From positions 46,627,976 through 46,691,975 of the forward strand of contig OZ029913.1 in the NCBI GenBank assembly GCA_964023275.1: a stretch of DNA of 64,000 nucleotides. The letters are read 5' to 3'. The DNA comes from Norana najaformis (lineage: Eukaryota > Annelida > Clitellata > Crassiclitellata > Hormogastridae). Numbering within the stretch: the stretch's first letter is position 1; every line of letters begins with the position of its first letter. Below are positions 57,401 through 64,000 of this stretch, one piece after another. The translations under genes were made by a program, and so were the position numbers. The notes beneath the pieces were generated by a model. That model saw only the letters and a program-made list of their open reading frames with translations, ran no database searches and had not been told where the DNA came from.

Positions 57401-57872
57401 TCAGTCTATACTTAATGTTGCTGTACGCCTTATCGGTGGTCTTCCAAAGTCTGCCCATATATCTACTTTTATTCGTGATTCACTTCATTGGCTTCCTGTC
57501 AGTCAACGGATCCATTTTAAGATTCTTATCCTTATGCGCAACTGCCTTCTAGGCTCTGCTTCGTCCTACTTAACTTCTTTCTGTATTCCGGTTTCCTCGT
57601 TGCCTGCCCATGCCTCCCTTCGCTCAGCTACCCGTGGTCTTTTGGTAGTCCCTTGCGTCCGCACTACAACTGCCCAGTCCAGGAGCTTTGCCTTTGTTGG
57701 CCCTTCCGGCTGGAACTGCCTTCCTCTTGACCTGCGGCTTCAGTTACTTAGTCTCTCTCCTACCCAGTCCCGCAAACGCCTGAAATCCTTTTTGTTTGTT
57801 CAAGTCGGGAGCGCCACTGTTTCCTAAGTGGCGCTTTATAAATGTTCGTTTACAATTACAATTACAATTACA
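54411..57872 (+). mobile_element. Full-length L2-like LINE, apparently intact
   Basis: A 3.46-kb element in the sense orientation of CFAP69, directly after the tail of the preceding LINE. It has a 5' UTR of about 230 bp with a TGACGTCA (CRE) palindrome at 54417-54424, one uninterrupted ORF, and a 3' UTR of about 40 bp ending in ACAATT repeats (57850-57871). The 5' boundary is inferred from the adjoining LINE tail; no clear target duplication was found. Confidence 0.9.
54639..57827 (+). CDS. L2-like AP endonuclease-reverse transcriptase, intact ORF
   Basis: 1062 codons, starting ATGGCCGCC in good initiation context. It nicks DNA and reverse-transcribes its own RNA at the nick. Residues about 105-330 form the endonuclease: LGTLNAHSLGNKF, VVTESWHSSASD, GGIVVFFRD, ITGDLNIHLENP, TLSDHGLIL, so the Asn, Glu, Asp and His boxes are all kept. 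A basic linker follows (RHRRTRDPADRL type, about 420-440). RT spans about 600-800: NYRPISNLSFLSKLLERC, LYDVSAAFDTVDHSILL, GLPQGSVLAPLLYILY and QYADDTQ. The C-terminal domain contains LRQLRSIRHSL, DSLHWLPVSQRIHFKI and GPSGWNCLPLDL. No stop, frameshift or lost catalytic residue was seen, unlike every other LINE here. Confidence 0.95.
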   Translation: MAAFSSNASTFVYDFAALQSYNQPSSPINRLIRKTLFKLHLWRPTTQRTGSPPPTRQSMPSSSNSSSPDIHRTPRDSHVGLSSSISASSPSVLPTLTQNNVMGLRLGTLNAHSLGNKFMEISNLISHHSLDILVVTESWHSSASDVSVRRSTPKGYSFFDVPRPADASREPLSQNYGGIVVFFRDHLRIKKIPPPCLLSTYELLCLSCSTTRGPLTILALYRPGSSPLTPAFFSEFSSLLEVFSTYNSQLIITGDLNIHLENPSSPDSARFLDQLAQFGLTQHVSEPTHTLGGWLDVVISRDDCPITDLLVEPPTLSDHGLILFNVPFLCSQPSFALRSSRGWRNLDREAFRAGLLSSSIYADLSSLSECSTEDLFTLFNSSVLPLIDALLPLRPHRIRSRPLRPWLDSQCRALRRNTRRLERRYRRTRDPADRLTWTHHLRDMYSVFRTKETSYWESLIDREKGNPRRLWSSLADILGRSSPSSSHSQHPFSADDYLDFMRSKIDSIRRSTEDSPPPSFPTTTANLSCWETLQPDVLRRLILDSPSKSCELDLLPPFLIKEFVDDFLPFLHLLCNSSMSQGSIPASHKRAVVFPSLKRQGLDPNSPSNYRPISNLSFLSKLLERCISLQLVEYLESNSLMPPLQSGFRKFLSTESLITRLLADIFHAFDHGHVTLLALYDVSAAFDTVDHSILLERLSKSFGLTDSALLWFRSFLSDRSLSVIFGPTRSAWTHIPYGLPQGSVLAPLLYILYTADLANILLPLGVSSHQYADDTQSFTLGPPASATLMVEQILEATSVLDLWMSSNRLCLNPDKTQYIWLGGRVQLGKIDFSSLSSNFPHIHFSSSVRDLGITLDQTLSLTDHVNNISRSCLYHLRQLRSIRHSLPLHAITTLVHALICTRIDFGNAAYIGLSAINTSKLQSILNVAVRLIGGLPKSAHISTFIRDSLHWLPVSQRIHFKILILMRNCLLGSASSYLTSFCIPVSSLPAHASLRSATRGLLVVPCVRTTTAQSRSFAFVGPSGWNCLPLDLRLQLLSLSPTQSRKRLKSFLFVQVGSATVS

Positions 57873-59316
57873 ACTAGGAAGAAATACTTCATTCAGCCAA
57901 GGCCCAGTGGTGTCTAAAATCAAACACACCTATGCCTGATGACGTTGCTGCCCACAAAAGCAATCAGTTTGGAACCTTGCCGCTTTACAGAAGGCCATTA
58001 CATTGGACTGTTCCTCAGCCTGAGTTAGGGCAGTAGCTACATTCCATGCTGGTGACTAGCTTCTTGCGGGCAGGCAGGCATGCAGGCTGAATCATATCTA
58101 GCTGATGCCAACAGTAGTACTCTGCAGGAGCAGTGGCATAAAGATGATAAACTAGCTATCTCTTCCACCTATTTGCAACTGCACTTCAGTGCTGCAATGC
58201 TGTTGTCTGCTGTGGCACTTTTGCTATGCCTGAATTTGATGTGATGTAGCCATTCCAGATAATTTTTCATTTTCTCCAGACAATTCTTTTAATCCTGAGG
58301 TTATATCTGCCATGGGTAAAATAACAGTAAAAATAACTCTACTATTACTACTGTTATTACTACTACTAGTGCTACTGCTACTAGTACAGTAGCTACTACT
58401 ACTACTACTACTAATAATAATAATAATAATAATAATAACATACCACAGATGCACAATACGATGCTATGCTAACACACTGGCAAACGGAATCCGGGGTCAC
58501 TGATCCTGATAACACCACAATCCATCGTCAATCTTATTGGGATAGGCCACTGCTCGAAAGGGCTGCTCTAAATCTTTGTAATTTACTTAAAGACACATAC
58601 GATCAAGCACACATAAAAGCTGTCTCCGCCCCGCATGCTAGCGATTGGTTATATGCACTTCCCAAAACAGCATGCGGCCTGAGGCTCGACGATGAGGCCA
58701 TTAGAATAGCCGTCGGCCTGCGCCTCGGAATAGCAATATGCGAGCCACACACTTGTGCCTGTGGCACCTTGGTTACCACACAAGGCTCCCACGGGTTTTC
58801 TTGTGCCCTGGGCCCCAGTAGAATTGCCAGGCATGGTGTCCTTAACGATCTCGTATGCTGCTGTCTTTCTAAGGCCGGTTTCCCAGCCATCAAGGAACCC
58901 CGGGCCTGTCTCGAACTGATGGCAAGAAACCTGATGGCCTCACGCTGATCCCTTGGTGCGCTGGACATAGCCTGATATGGGACGCCACGGTTATTGACAC
59001 CCTAGCCACCTCCTATCTACCAGCAACTGCAGTAACAGCTGGCGCAATGGCTGAGATGGCAGCTGCCAGAAAGAACACGAAATACAGTTCACTCCTCGAT
59101 TCGCATGATTTTATCCCCTTGGCCTTTGAAACCCTTGGCCCCATAAACAACACCGGCTTATCCTTTATCTCTGATTTGGGCCGTTGTCTTTCTCGCATTT
59201 CCGGAGATGCGAGAGATACTAGCTATCTTTTTCAACGGCTCTCAATCACAATTCAACGTTTCAACTCCGTCACCTTTCGCAGTATCTTCTCTCTGCCAGA
59301 GCCGGATGAGACGTAG
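57873..59316 (+). mobile_element. REL-type LINE, piece 3: restriction-like endonuclease end
   Basis: 58466-58948 reads DNTTIHRQSYWDRPLLERAA, HASDWLYALPKTACGLRLDD, then CEPHTCACGTLVTTQGSHGF and SC (a CxC...HX4C finger) and RIARHGVLNDLV (the RHN/RHD box). After a one-base frame change near 58910, DGKKPDGLTLIPW...LIWDATVIDTLA follows (PD-X15-D endonuclease core), then SYLPATAVTAGAMAEMAAAR, FETLGPINNTGLSFISDLGR and SYLFQRLSITIQRFNSVTFR, ending DET at 59314. The CCHC, RH and PD...D order is that of R2/Hero-type elements. Only one frame lesion occurs in this part. Confidence 0.8.
58330..58437 (+). repeat. Trinucleotide repeats (ACT)n/(AAT)n
   Basis: An imperfect ACT/ATT/CTA run passes into (AATAAT)n. 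It lies inside the third piece of the split LINE and probably expanded after insertion. Confidence 0.9.
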
Positions 59317-59565
59317 CCCGTTCCAGATGCTCACTTCTGTCTCTGGACTAATTTTTTCACCACTTGAGGGATTATACCTACCTCGGGTATAAAAAAAATA
59401 ATTATAGCAATAGCGATAGTAATATTTTAACCCAAAGGATAATAATAATTGTTATTATTATTATTTTTAAACTTGAAGTTGAAATGATTATTTCATTTAG
59501 TGCAGTTTTATGTTACGGACTGTTTTAGTGTCCTTATTACCTTCTTCCTTGATGCCTGAGAATAG
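59317..59565. other. CFAP69 intron 3 end
   Basis: AT-rich with a short ATT/AAT run (59445-59468). The exon acceptor GATGCCTGAGAATAG lies at its end. Confidence 0.5.
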
Positions 59566-59752
59566 ATCATGCGAGATTTGGTTCTGGTCTTCAAAATATT
59601 GAATGTTTGTGCAGACAGAGTGTCTGAAATTCCATCATACGCTGAGCTGATGTTGGAATTGTTACATCTGTGTAGCCTTCCATATCTGAAGGAAAAGGCA
59701 TCTGATGAAATTATGTATGAACAGATAGCAATTGAAAGCACCGACCAACTTG
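59566..59752 (+). CDS. CFAP69: CFAP69, fourth coding exon
   Basis: 62 codons plus one base: IMRDLVLVFKILNVCADRVS, EIPSYAELMLELLHLCSLPY, LKEKASDEIMYEQIAIESTD, QL and the first base of Gly, then donor GTAAGA. Human CFAP69 reads LRDLAQIFKILNLCSGKIKN, ...IIKLCGLPFLKKKVSDEITY..., ANSIALLG here. The LC-LPxLKxKxSDEIxY string is strongly conserved and identifies the gene. The acceptor is placed at AATAG|ATC because an in-frame TAG lies just before it and the join to the previous exon is then gap-free against human. Confidence 0.93.
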
Positions 59753-59871
59753 GTAAGATCGGCGCTTTTAAGCACCTAAAAGTTGCTATCTTAATGCACC
59801 CGACTGCATTTTACTTCTGTGCCTGGATTCAAATGCTGGAATGATTAAATGGGATACTGGTATTCACAGTG

Positions 59872-59940
59872 TGTTGGTTGGTCAGTGCATTGGTTGGTTG
59901 GTTGGTCAGATGGTTGGTTGATCAGTTGACTGGCTCAAAG
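59872..59940 (+). repeat. TTGG/GGTC short tandem repeat after CFAP69 exon 4
   Basis: Imperfect GGTTGGTTGGTCAG units lie 120 bp after the splice donor. They resemble in composition the run before the last E1-alpha exon. Confidence 0.75.
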
Positions 59941-60074
59941 ATTTATTTTTTAATTGATTCAGGGATTAAATATATGATTATATATACATTATTTGCCCTT
60001 TTAATGTAATTGTTAATAATTATTCAGTCAGTCAGTTGTTTTGCAGGTGATCGATATTTTATCACTGGCCTAGT

Positions 60075-60280
60075 TAGCTACATCAGTAAGCACGTACGCC
60101 AAGGAAGCCTCGGTGCGTGAGGATCCCAGGTTCGCGACCTGGTCGTGGCTTATTTTAGAGATTTGAATCTCGGGCTAGTACGGTCCGTGCGCGGGGACCT
60201 TAAATGGCGTGTAGCTGTGGTGAAGGATCTCACCCGTGCGCGGGTGCAGGCTATATGGTCGCTATAGAAAAACGTGTACA
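60075..60280 (+). mobile_element. Possible tRNA-derived SINE
   Basis: A GC-rich island in AT-rich intron. It contains GGTTCGCGACC (60129-60139), close to the pol III B box GGTTCGANTCC, within a CCAGGTTCGCGACCTGG palindrome. About 35-50 bp upstream is a possible A-box-like stretch. Two CGTGCGCGGG blocks follow (60187; 60233). The end TATGGTCGCTATAGAAAAAC is SINE-tail-like. No intact tRNA cloverleaf could be drawn, and a single copy is present here. Confidence 0.42.
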
Positions 60281-60396
60281 ATTTACAAATTTTATTGATT
60301 CACGGAATCATTTATCGAGTGATTAATTTCTTAAGTTAATCATTCATTGCTTTGTTGATTTTTTATTAGTTCTTAACTTTGTTGATTGATTAACAG

Positions 60397-60495
60397 GCTA
60401 CCTGATGAGAGTTCCTGACCGAAATCTAAGACTGCAGATTTGTGACACATTAAAAAAGTTCTACTGCACGGAGCAGAGCCAACAGATGCTTGAAA
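60397..60495 (+). CDS. CFAP69: CFAP69, fifth coding exon
   Basis: Acceptor GATTGATTAACAG, completion of the split Gly, then YLMRVPDRNLRLQICDTLKK, FYCTEQSQQMLE and one base of the next codon before donor GTAATA. Human reads GDLMKIPSSELRIQICKCIVDFYHAEPPKKH. Phase 1 at both ends fits. The human protein continues with an IQMAEVGGLAKTMVQS stretch that I do not find before 64000, so the gene runs off the window. Confidence 0.92.
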
Positions 60496-60950
60496 GTAAT
60501 ACACACTTATATTTTTATAGCTAGAGTGAGTAACATGTCTCTCAAATAGATGTGACCCGCCATCCGAAAACTAGATGCTTGTTGCACACGTTAATTTATG
60601 AGCAACTAGCGAAATATGGTGAATTTTGACTATCATATGCAAATTTTGTTTTCATCAAATTCAAACATTAACACGTCTTTAAAACATAATAGGTACCAAT
60701 AGAAAACTTAAAATTATTTATTATTTATTTCTTGTGAAAACTGAAAGTTTTAATGAGAATTCTTTAAAACATTAGCACAAATCCACATGATTTTGACCGT
60801 TTTTCAAAGGGTAGAATTTAGAGTCGTCTCACTGAAAGACATCAGTGTTATGTTTGCTTGGAAAGGTCACGATCTGATATACCTAGTGACTTGAGGAGCA
60901 GGATTGGTAAAAAAGATATTAACATAGAAAACAATAATAGTCAATGTACA
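60496..60950. other. CFAP69 intron 5, unassigned start
   Basis: Nothing is recognised. Confidence 0.4.
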
Positions 60951-60951
60951 C

Positions 60952-61038
60952 AAACCGTCAGCTAACCAAATTGCCACTCTCGTGACATCACAGCCCTGTG
61001 CTTGCTGTAATTGGTTAGCTGATGGTTTGCGCATGCGC
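60952..61038 (+). promoter_or_regulatory. Hairpin and NRF1-like motif before a transposase-like gene
   Basis: Arms 60953-60974 (CAAACCGTCAGCTAACCAAA) and 61008-61028 are near-perfect inverted repeats around a 35-bp loop. Next to them is GCGCATGCGC (61029-61038), the palindromic NRF1 core, in a short CpG-containing patch. The first ATG of the two-exon ORF is 108 bp downstream. It may be the internal promoter of the mobile element or its end. Confidence 0.45.
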
Positions 61039-61145
61039 GTTAGCGCATTTTCTTAGCATGACTTTTGAAAAATGGCTACGTTGTTGGGTTAGTTCGATTG
61101 TATTTTAAGCGATTTCATTTCAAAGTTTGTTATTATCCGTGAAGA

Positions 61146-61775
61146 ATGGAAAGCAACATTGCTCAGTTACTGAATGAAGCAAACAGGCATGGCGTGAAAG
61201 ATGACTATCTTGCCGATGTTATACGAGATTACTTCACTGATTTCAAGGTAGGCCTCTGATTAAAGCCTCTGAATAGGCTGGCTCCCATGACTTAGCTTTC
61301 GTTGGGCACTGTAGAAATTAGAGTTTATGATTACTATAACTTTTATGTACAGTATTGCACGTTGCTTGTGTATGAAGGGAACTTTTAGTATTAAAGGTTA
61401 ATCTTCATTAAATGGACGATTGAAGGACATAGAACATATGATCTTTTGAAAATACATTGGTGCAATGGGATCTTCATACATGTTGGCTTATAACTGATTG
61501 CATGTTATTAAATTAAAGGAAGTCTCAATGTTAACAGCAGTTGGCTGGCAGATACCTGACATTACAGACTTACTGTCAGTTGCAATAGATAGTGCAGAAT
61601 AATTGTAGGTTTAAGTGGTATAGAATTTCAGATGCAAAGAAAATTGAAATGACATCTTTTTTGTACCGGTCTTTCTTGCAGTTTGAATGTGTTAATTCTG
61701 TTTGCATAGGGAAATGACTCAGATGTGGACCAAGAGGCTTATGACGAATCTGATGGATTAATTTGTGATGACTGA
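61146..61775 (+). pseudogene. N-terminus of transposase-like gene, two exons
   Basis: Exon 61146-61247: MESNIAQLLNEANRHGVKDD, YLADVIRDYFTDFK, donor GTAGGC. Exon 61710-61775: acceptor TTTGCATAG, GNDSDVDQEAYDESDGLICD, D and TGA. The leucine-rich helix followed by an acidic, disordered stretch resembles the N-terminus of the transposase-like family found downstream. The stop may mean this copy is broken or spliced differently. A 79-bp LINE family C scrap (61262-61340) has landed in the intron. Confidence 0.55.
61262..61340 (+). mobile_element. LINE family C 3' end scrap
   Basis: GCCTCTGAATAGGCTGGCTC, CTTAGCTTTCGTTGGGCACT and a GATTACTAT tail match the 3' end of family C copies at 25.9, 26.4, 29.0 and 29.5 kb. 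Confidence 0.75.
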
Positions 61776-62084
61776 TGTCCAGCTTCTGCAATCTTCCGTT
61801 GACTGTGGTAAGATTATTGTCTGTTGAAGTGCTTATTGACTGAACGGTTTCCGATTTTTTTTGTGCAGTATATGTTTCAGCTGGTTAAATTTTGCAAAAT
61901 TTTTAGGCATAAAATAATTTACAAAATAAAATTCCTAACGATTTCCTTGAATGTTATTTAAACAAACATACAGGGCATGTTTTAAAACTTTAAACTTTTA
62001 TTGAAGTATTGCACAATTTTGAGTTGGATGTTTAAACATTATAAGTTTTTGGTTTAGGATTACATGTTTTGTTTTACTTACAGC

Positions 62085-63516
62085 TCATGACATATCTGAG
62101 AATGCTGCAGATAACACAGCTGTTGCTAATGGAATTTCAAGATGTGGAGCAGAAGGTAGCCAATGTACTCACTGCCCCTTGTGATGGCTCCAGTTCATCT
62201 GATGAAGCTTCTGACAATGAAGAGCTAAACATGGTTCATGTCCATTGCAGAGAAGTGTCTTTGTCACGGCCAGCTGTTTGGTGGTCAGCATTGTATCAGA
62301 CAGTTTATGCAGGAAGAAATGGAAACCATGCAGATGAACATGCAGGAAATGATGCCATATGATAATGACCAGGTACTATTTGGAATTCTGTCATGTAGTG
62401 TCAATGCTACTGAAAGATGCTGCGCATGAAGCAGAAGAATGTTAATCACAGGAAGAACTGCATTCATTGTTTCTTCGACGAGCACAAGCGAATTTGTCAT
62501 GACACATTTCCCTACCTGATGGACATCAACAAAGGCAAATTGGACAGTCTGAAAGAATGGTTTATTAAGAGTGTACTTGTGCCATGGAAGAAGTGGTCAG
62601 GTGGGGGGGGGGGCAGAAGACAGCATTAAACTTAGACGACATCAGGCGGTGAAAAGATTTATTCTGAACTTTACCAATCAAAACAGTTTGATTCTGCCTG
62701 GTCGTGTTCCTAGCTTCAAACACAGTGACATCCAAATTTGGCTGAGCTCTAAGGTGAAAGCATCAGTTTGGTGATTGTACAAGTTGTCGGCTGGACGTGG
62801 TCAGTGCATCATCAAATTCTCCACATTTCGCAAATTCTAGAGTCAGCTCCTTCCATACATCGTCATAGCCAAGCCCATGTCAGATTTGTGCTGGGTGTGT
62901 CAGCAGAATACTACAAACATTGTTGGTGCTGTCAGTGTATCTGAAGAAGAGAAATTGGAGGTGCTGAAAATGCAGGAACGTCATCTTCTCACTGCAGCAA
63001 AGCAGTGCTCGCACTACACTTTGCAGTATAAAAATGCACAGGAAGTCGCTGTGGCTCACAGGTTGAAAGATTTCTGTAAGTCAGTCCAAATTCTATTCCA
63101 GCAGCATTCCACTACAGCTTCAGCGTTGCTCAGCAAGTCCACCATCCAGCCAATCCCATGCAGCCAAGACCAGTTTATTTTAAGGTTCCAAGGTGCTGTC
63201 AGATTTTTGGCATCTATGCTGCAGGGATGGGTAGACAGGTAAATTACCTGATTGATGAGTCGTTAAGCTGTGGCGAAGGAGAGTCGTTAAGCTGTGGCGA
63301 AGGAGCCATTGTAGTCGTTTCAATGTTGCACTATTTCCTTGAGAATTTTGGTCTCAGAGCAGCATGTGGACAAAACAAATATATGTATGTCATGTGGTAC
63401 TTGTCTTGGTGGATGGCAAAATGTCTACATCAAAGTGTCAATATCTCCTTCATGCTGGCTGGACACACAAAATTTGTACCCGATTGGTGCTTTGGTCTTT
63501 TAAAAATCCAGTATTG
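62085..63516 (+). pseudogene. Transposase-like protein of the family likely carrying DUF7869
   Basis: Several + frames give the family order. 62238-62420: KCLCHGQL...FGILSCSVNATERC. 62417-62590: HRKNCIHCFFDEHKRICHDT. 62630-62770: VKRFILNFTNQNSLILPGRV and PSFKHSDIQ. 62877-63240: MSDLCWVCQQNTTNIVGAVS, EEEKLEVLKMQERHLLTAAK. 63158-63516: VYFKVPRCCQIFGIYAAGMG, RQVNYLIDE, VVVSMLHYFLENFG, CGQNKYMYVMWYLSWW and MLAGHTKFVPDWCFGLLK. This closely follows an uncharacterised RNase H-like family common in marine invertebrates and fish, which I believe is annotated DUF7869. A G8 run (62594) and a 21-bp tandem duplication (63262-63303) cause frame loss. Confidence 0.8.
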
Positions 63517-63611
63517 ACGAATGTTTGTTTGCTGGTAGCACCCTTGTGAGATTCTTAAAATGTGCTATACAAGTGCTTGAATACATACATAAATACATGC
63601 ATGCATACATG

Positions 63612-63805
63612 TATATGTACAGCGAGGGCATCTGACAGGTCTCTTCTGGCTTCTTATGGAGTTGGAAATCATTGCTAGCAAGGCCCTGGCAATGTGTCCA
63701 AACAGCCGGAGTTTTCTTGTTTGAATCATCTCCAACGCTGGAATGTGCATTGTGTAGAGATATATTTCTGCATCGGGGACGTGTGATGTGTAGGAAAGTG
63801 ACATG
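63612..63805 (-). mobile_element. RTE-like LINE scrap
   Basis: The minus strand reads YTSHVPDAEIYLYTMHIPAL, EMIQTRKLRLFGHIARALL, the RTE pattern before the terminal GHxxR box and like the piece at 48520-48690. It is flanked on the left by an ATAC/ATGC microsatellite (63570-63620). Confidence 0.75.
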
Positions 63806-64000
63806 GCAGTTTTTTTAATAACTTACTTTCTGTGAACTGCAACTCTCAGTATGTGTATATCTTGATAATAATTGACATATTGAAGGCATGAAGATTGTGA
63901 TGTAGAGACTATGGTTATTACCAATTTTCAAGCTTTTTGGTTTTTAATTTTTTTTGGTGCATATTTCTAAGTCTTGCTTATGTTTAAGTCCAGTTTATGA
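63806..64000. other. Unassigned window end
   Basis: AT-rich; nothing is recognised. No CFAP69 exon was found here. Confidence 0.45.

Noticed and set aside
59521-59565. Acceptor at TTTTAG (59528) or CCTGAG (59560) for CFAP69 exon 4
   Set aside because: Both give an in-frame stop before IMRDLV; AATAG|ATC at 59566 keeps the frame and fits the human alignment.

Overview
This window looks like nuclear DNA from an invertebrate animal, probably marine. It is AT-rich and intron-rich, and far more of it is transposable element than gene. The basis is two spliced host genes with GT-AG exons that match animal proteins, plus a mix of CR1/L2-like, RTE-like and restriction-endonuclease-type LINEs, hAT, Tigger/pogo and piggyBac DNA transposons, and a Ty3/gypsy relic. 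One LINE carries a 2A-type NPGP peptide, a trait reported in LINEs of sea urchins, amphioxus, molluscs and cnidarians. I cannot name the species. No rRNA or convincing tRNA gene was seen.

Host genes, both on +. (1) The last two coding exons of the pyruvate dehydrogenase E1-alpha gene (2572-2680 and 17974-18141), separated by a 15.3-kb intron full of nested transposons. (2) The first five recognisable coding exons of CFAP69, an armadillo-type axonemal protein (29840-29995, 42622-42684, 43564-43629, 59566-59752, 60397-60495). This gene runs off the right edge. A possible RFX X-box and a YY1-like site lie just upstream of it.

Layout. 1-18.1 kb: PDHA1 3' part; its intron holds a 2A-bearing CR1-like LINE broken by a Tigger, then a piggyBac broken by an L2 element. 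18.1-29.6 kb: intergenic, with a ZBED-like hAT broken by a ZMYM1-like hAT (exact 8-bp target duplication), two oppositely oriented L2-like LINEs, a hairpin with perfect 75-bp arms and a long TA repeat. 30-42.6 kb (CFAP69 intron 1): a piggyBac broken by a Tigger that is itself broken by a TTAA-flanked piggyBac-like MITE; a hAT with an exact 8-bp target duplication; a Ty3/gypsy relic broken by an L2 fragment. 43.6-59.6 kb (intron 3): one restriction-endonuclease-type LINE split into three ordered pieces by several younger LINEs, including a 3.4-kb RTE with a 9-bp target duplication and an L2 element with one uninterrupted 1062-codon ORF. 60.5-64 kb (CFAP69 intron 5): a tRNA-SINE-like block, an NRF1-like promoter motif, and a degraded transposase-like gene of the widespread family I believe carries DUF7869.

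No operon-like or defence system was found. The main interest is the readable order of nested insertions, one potentially intact LINE, the unusual 2A peptide and the likely ciliary promoter of CFAP69. Protein-family calls come from recognised motifs; no database search was run.
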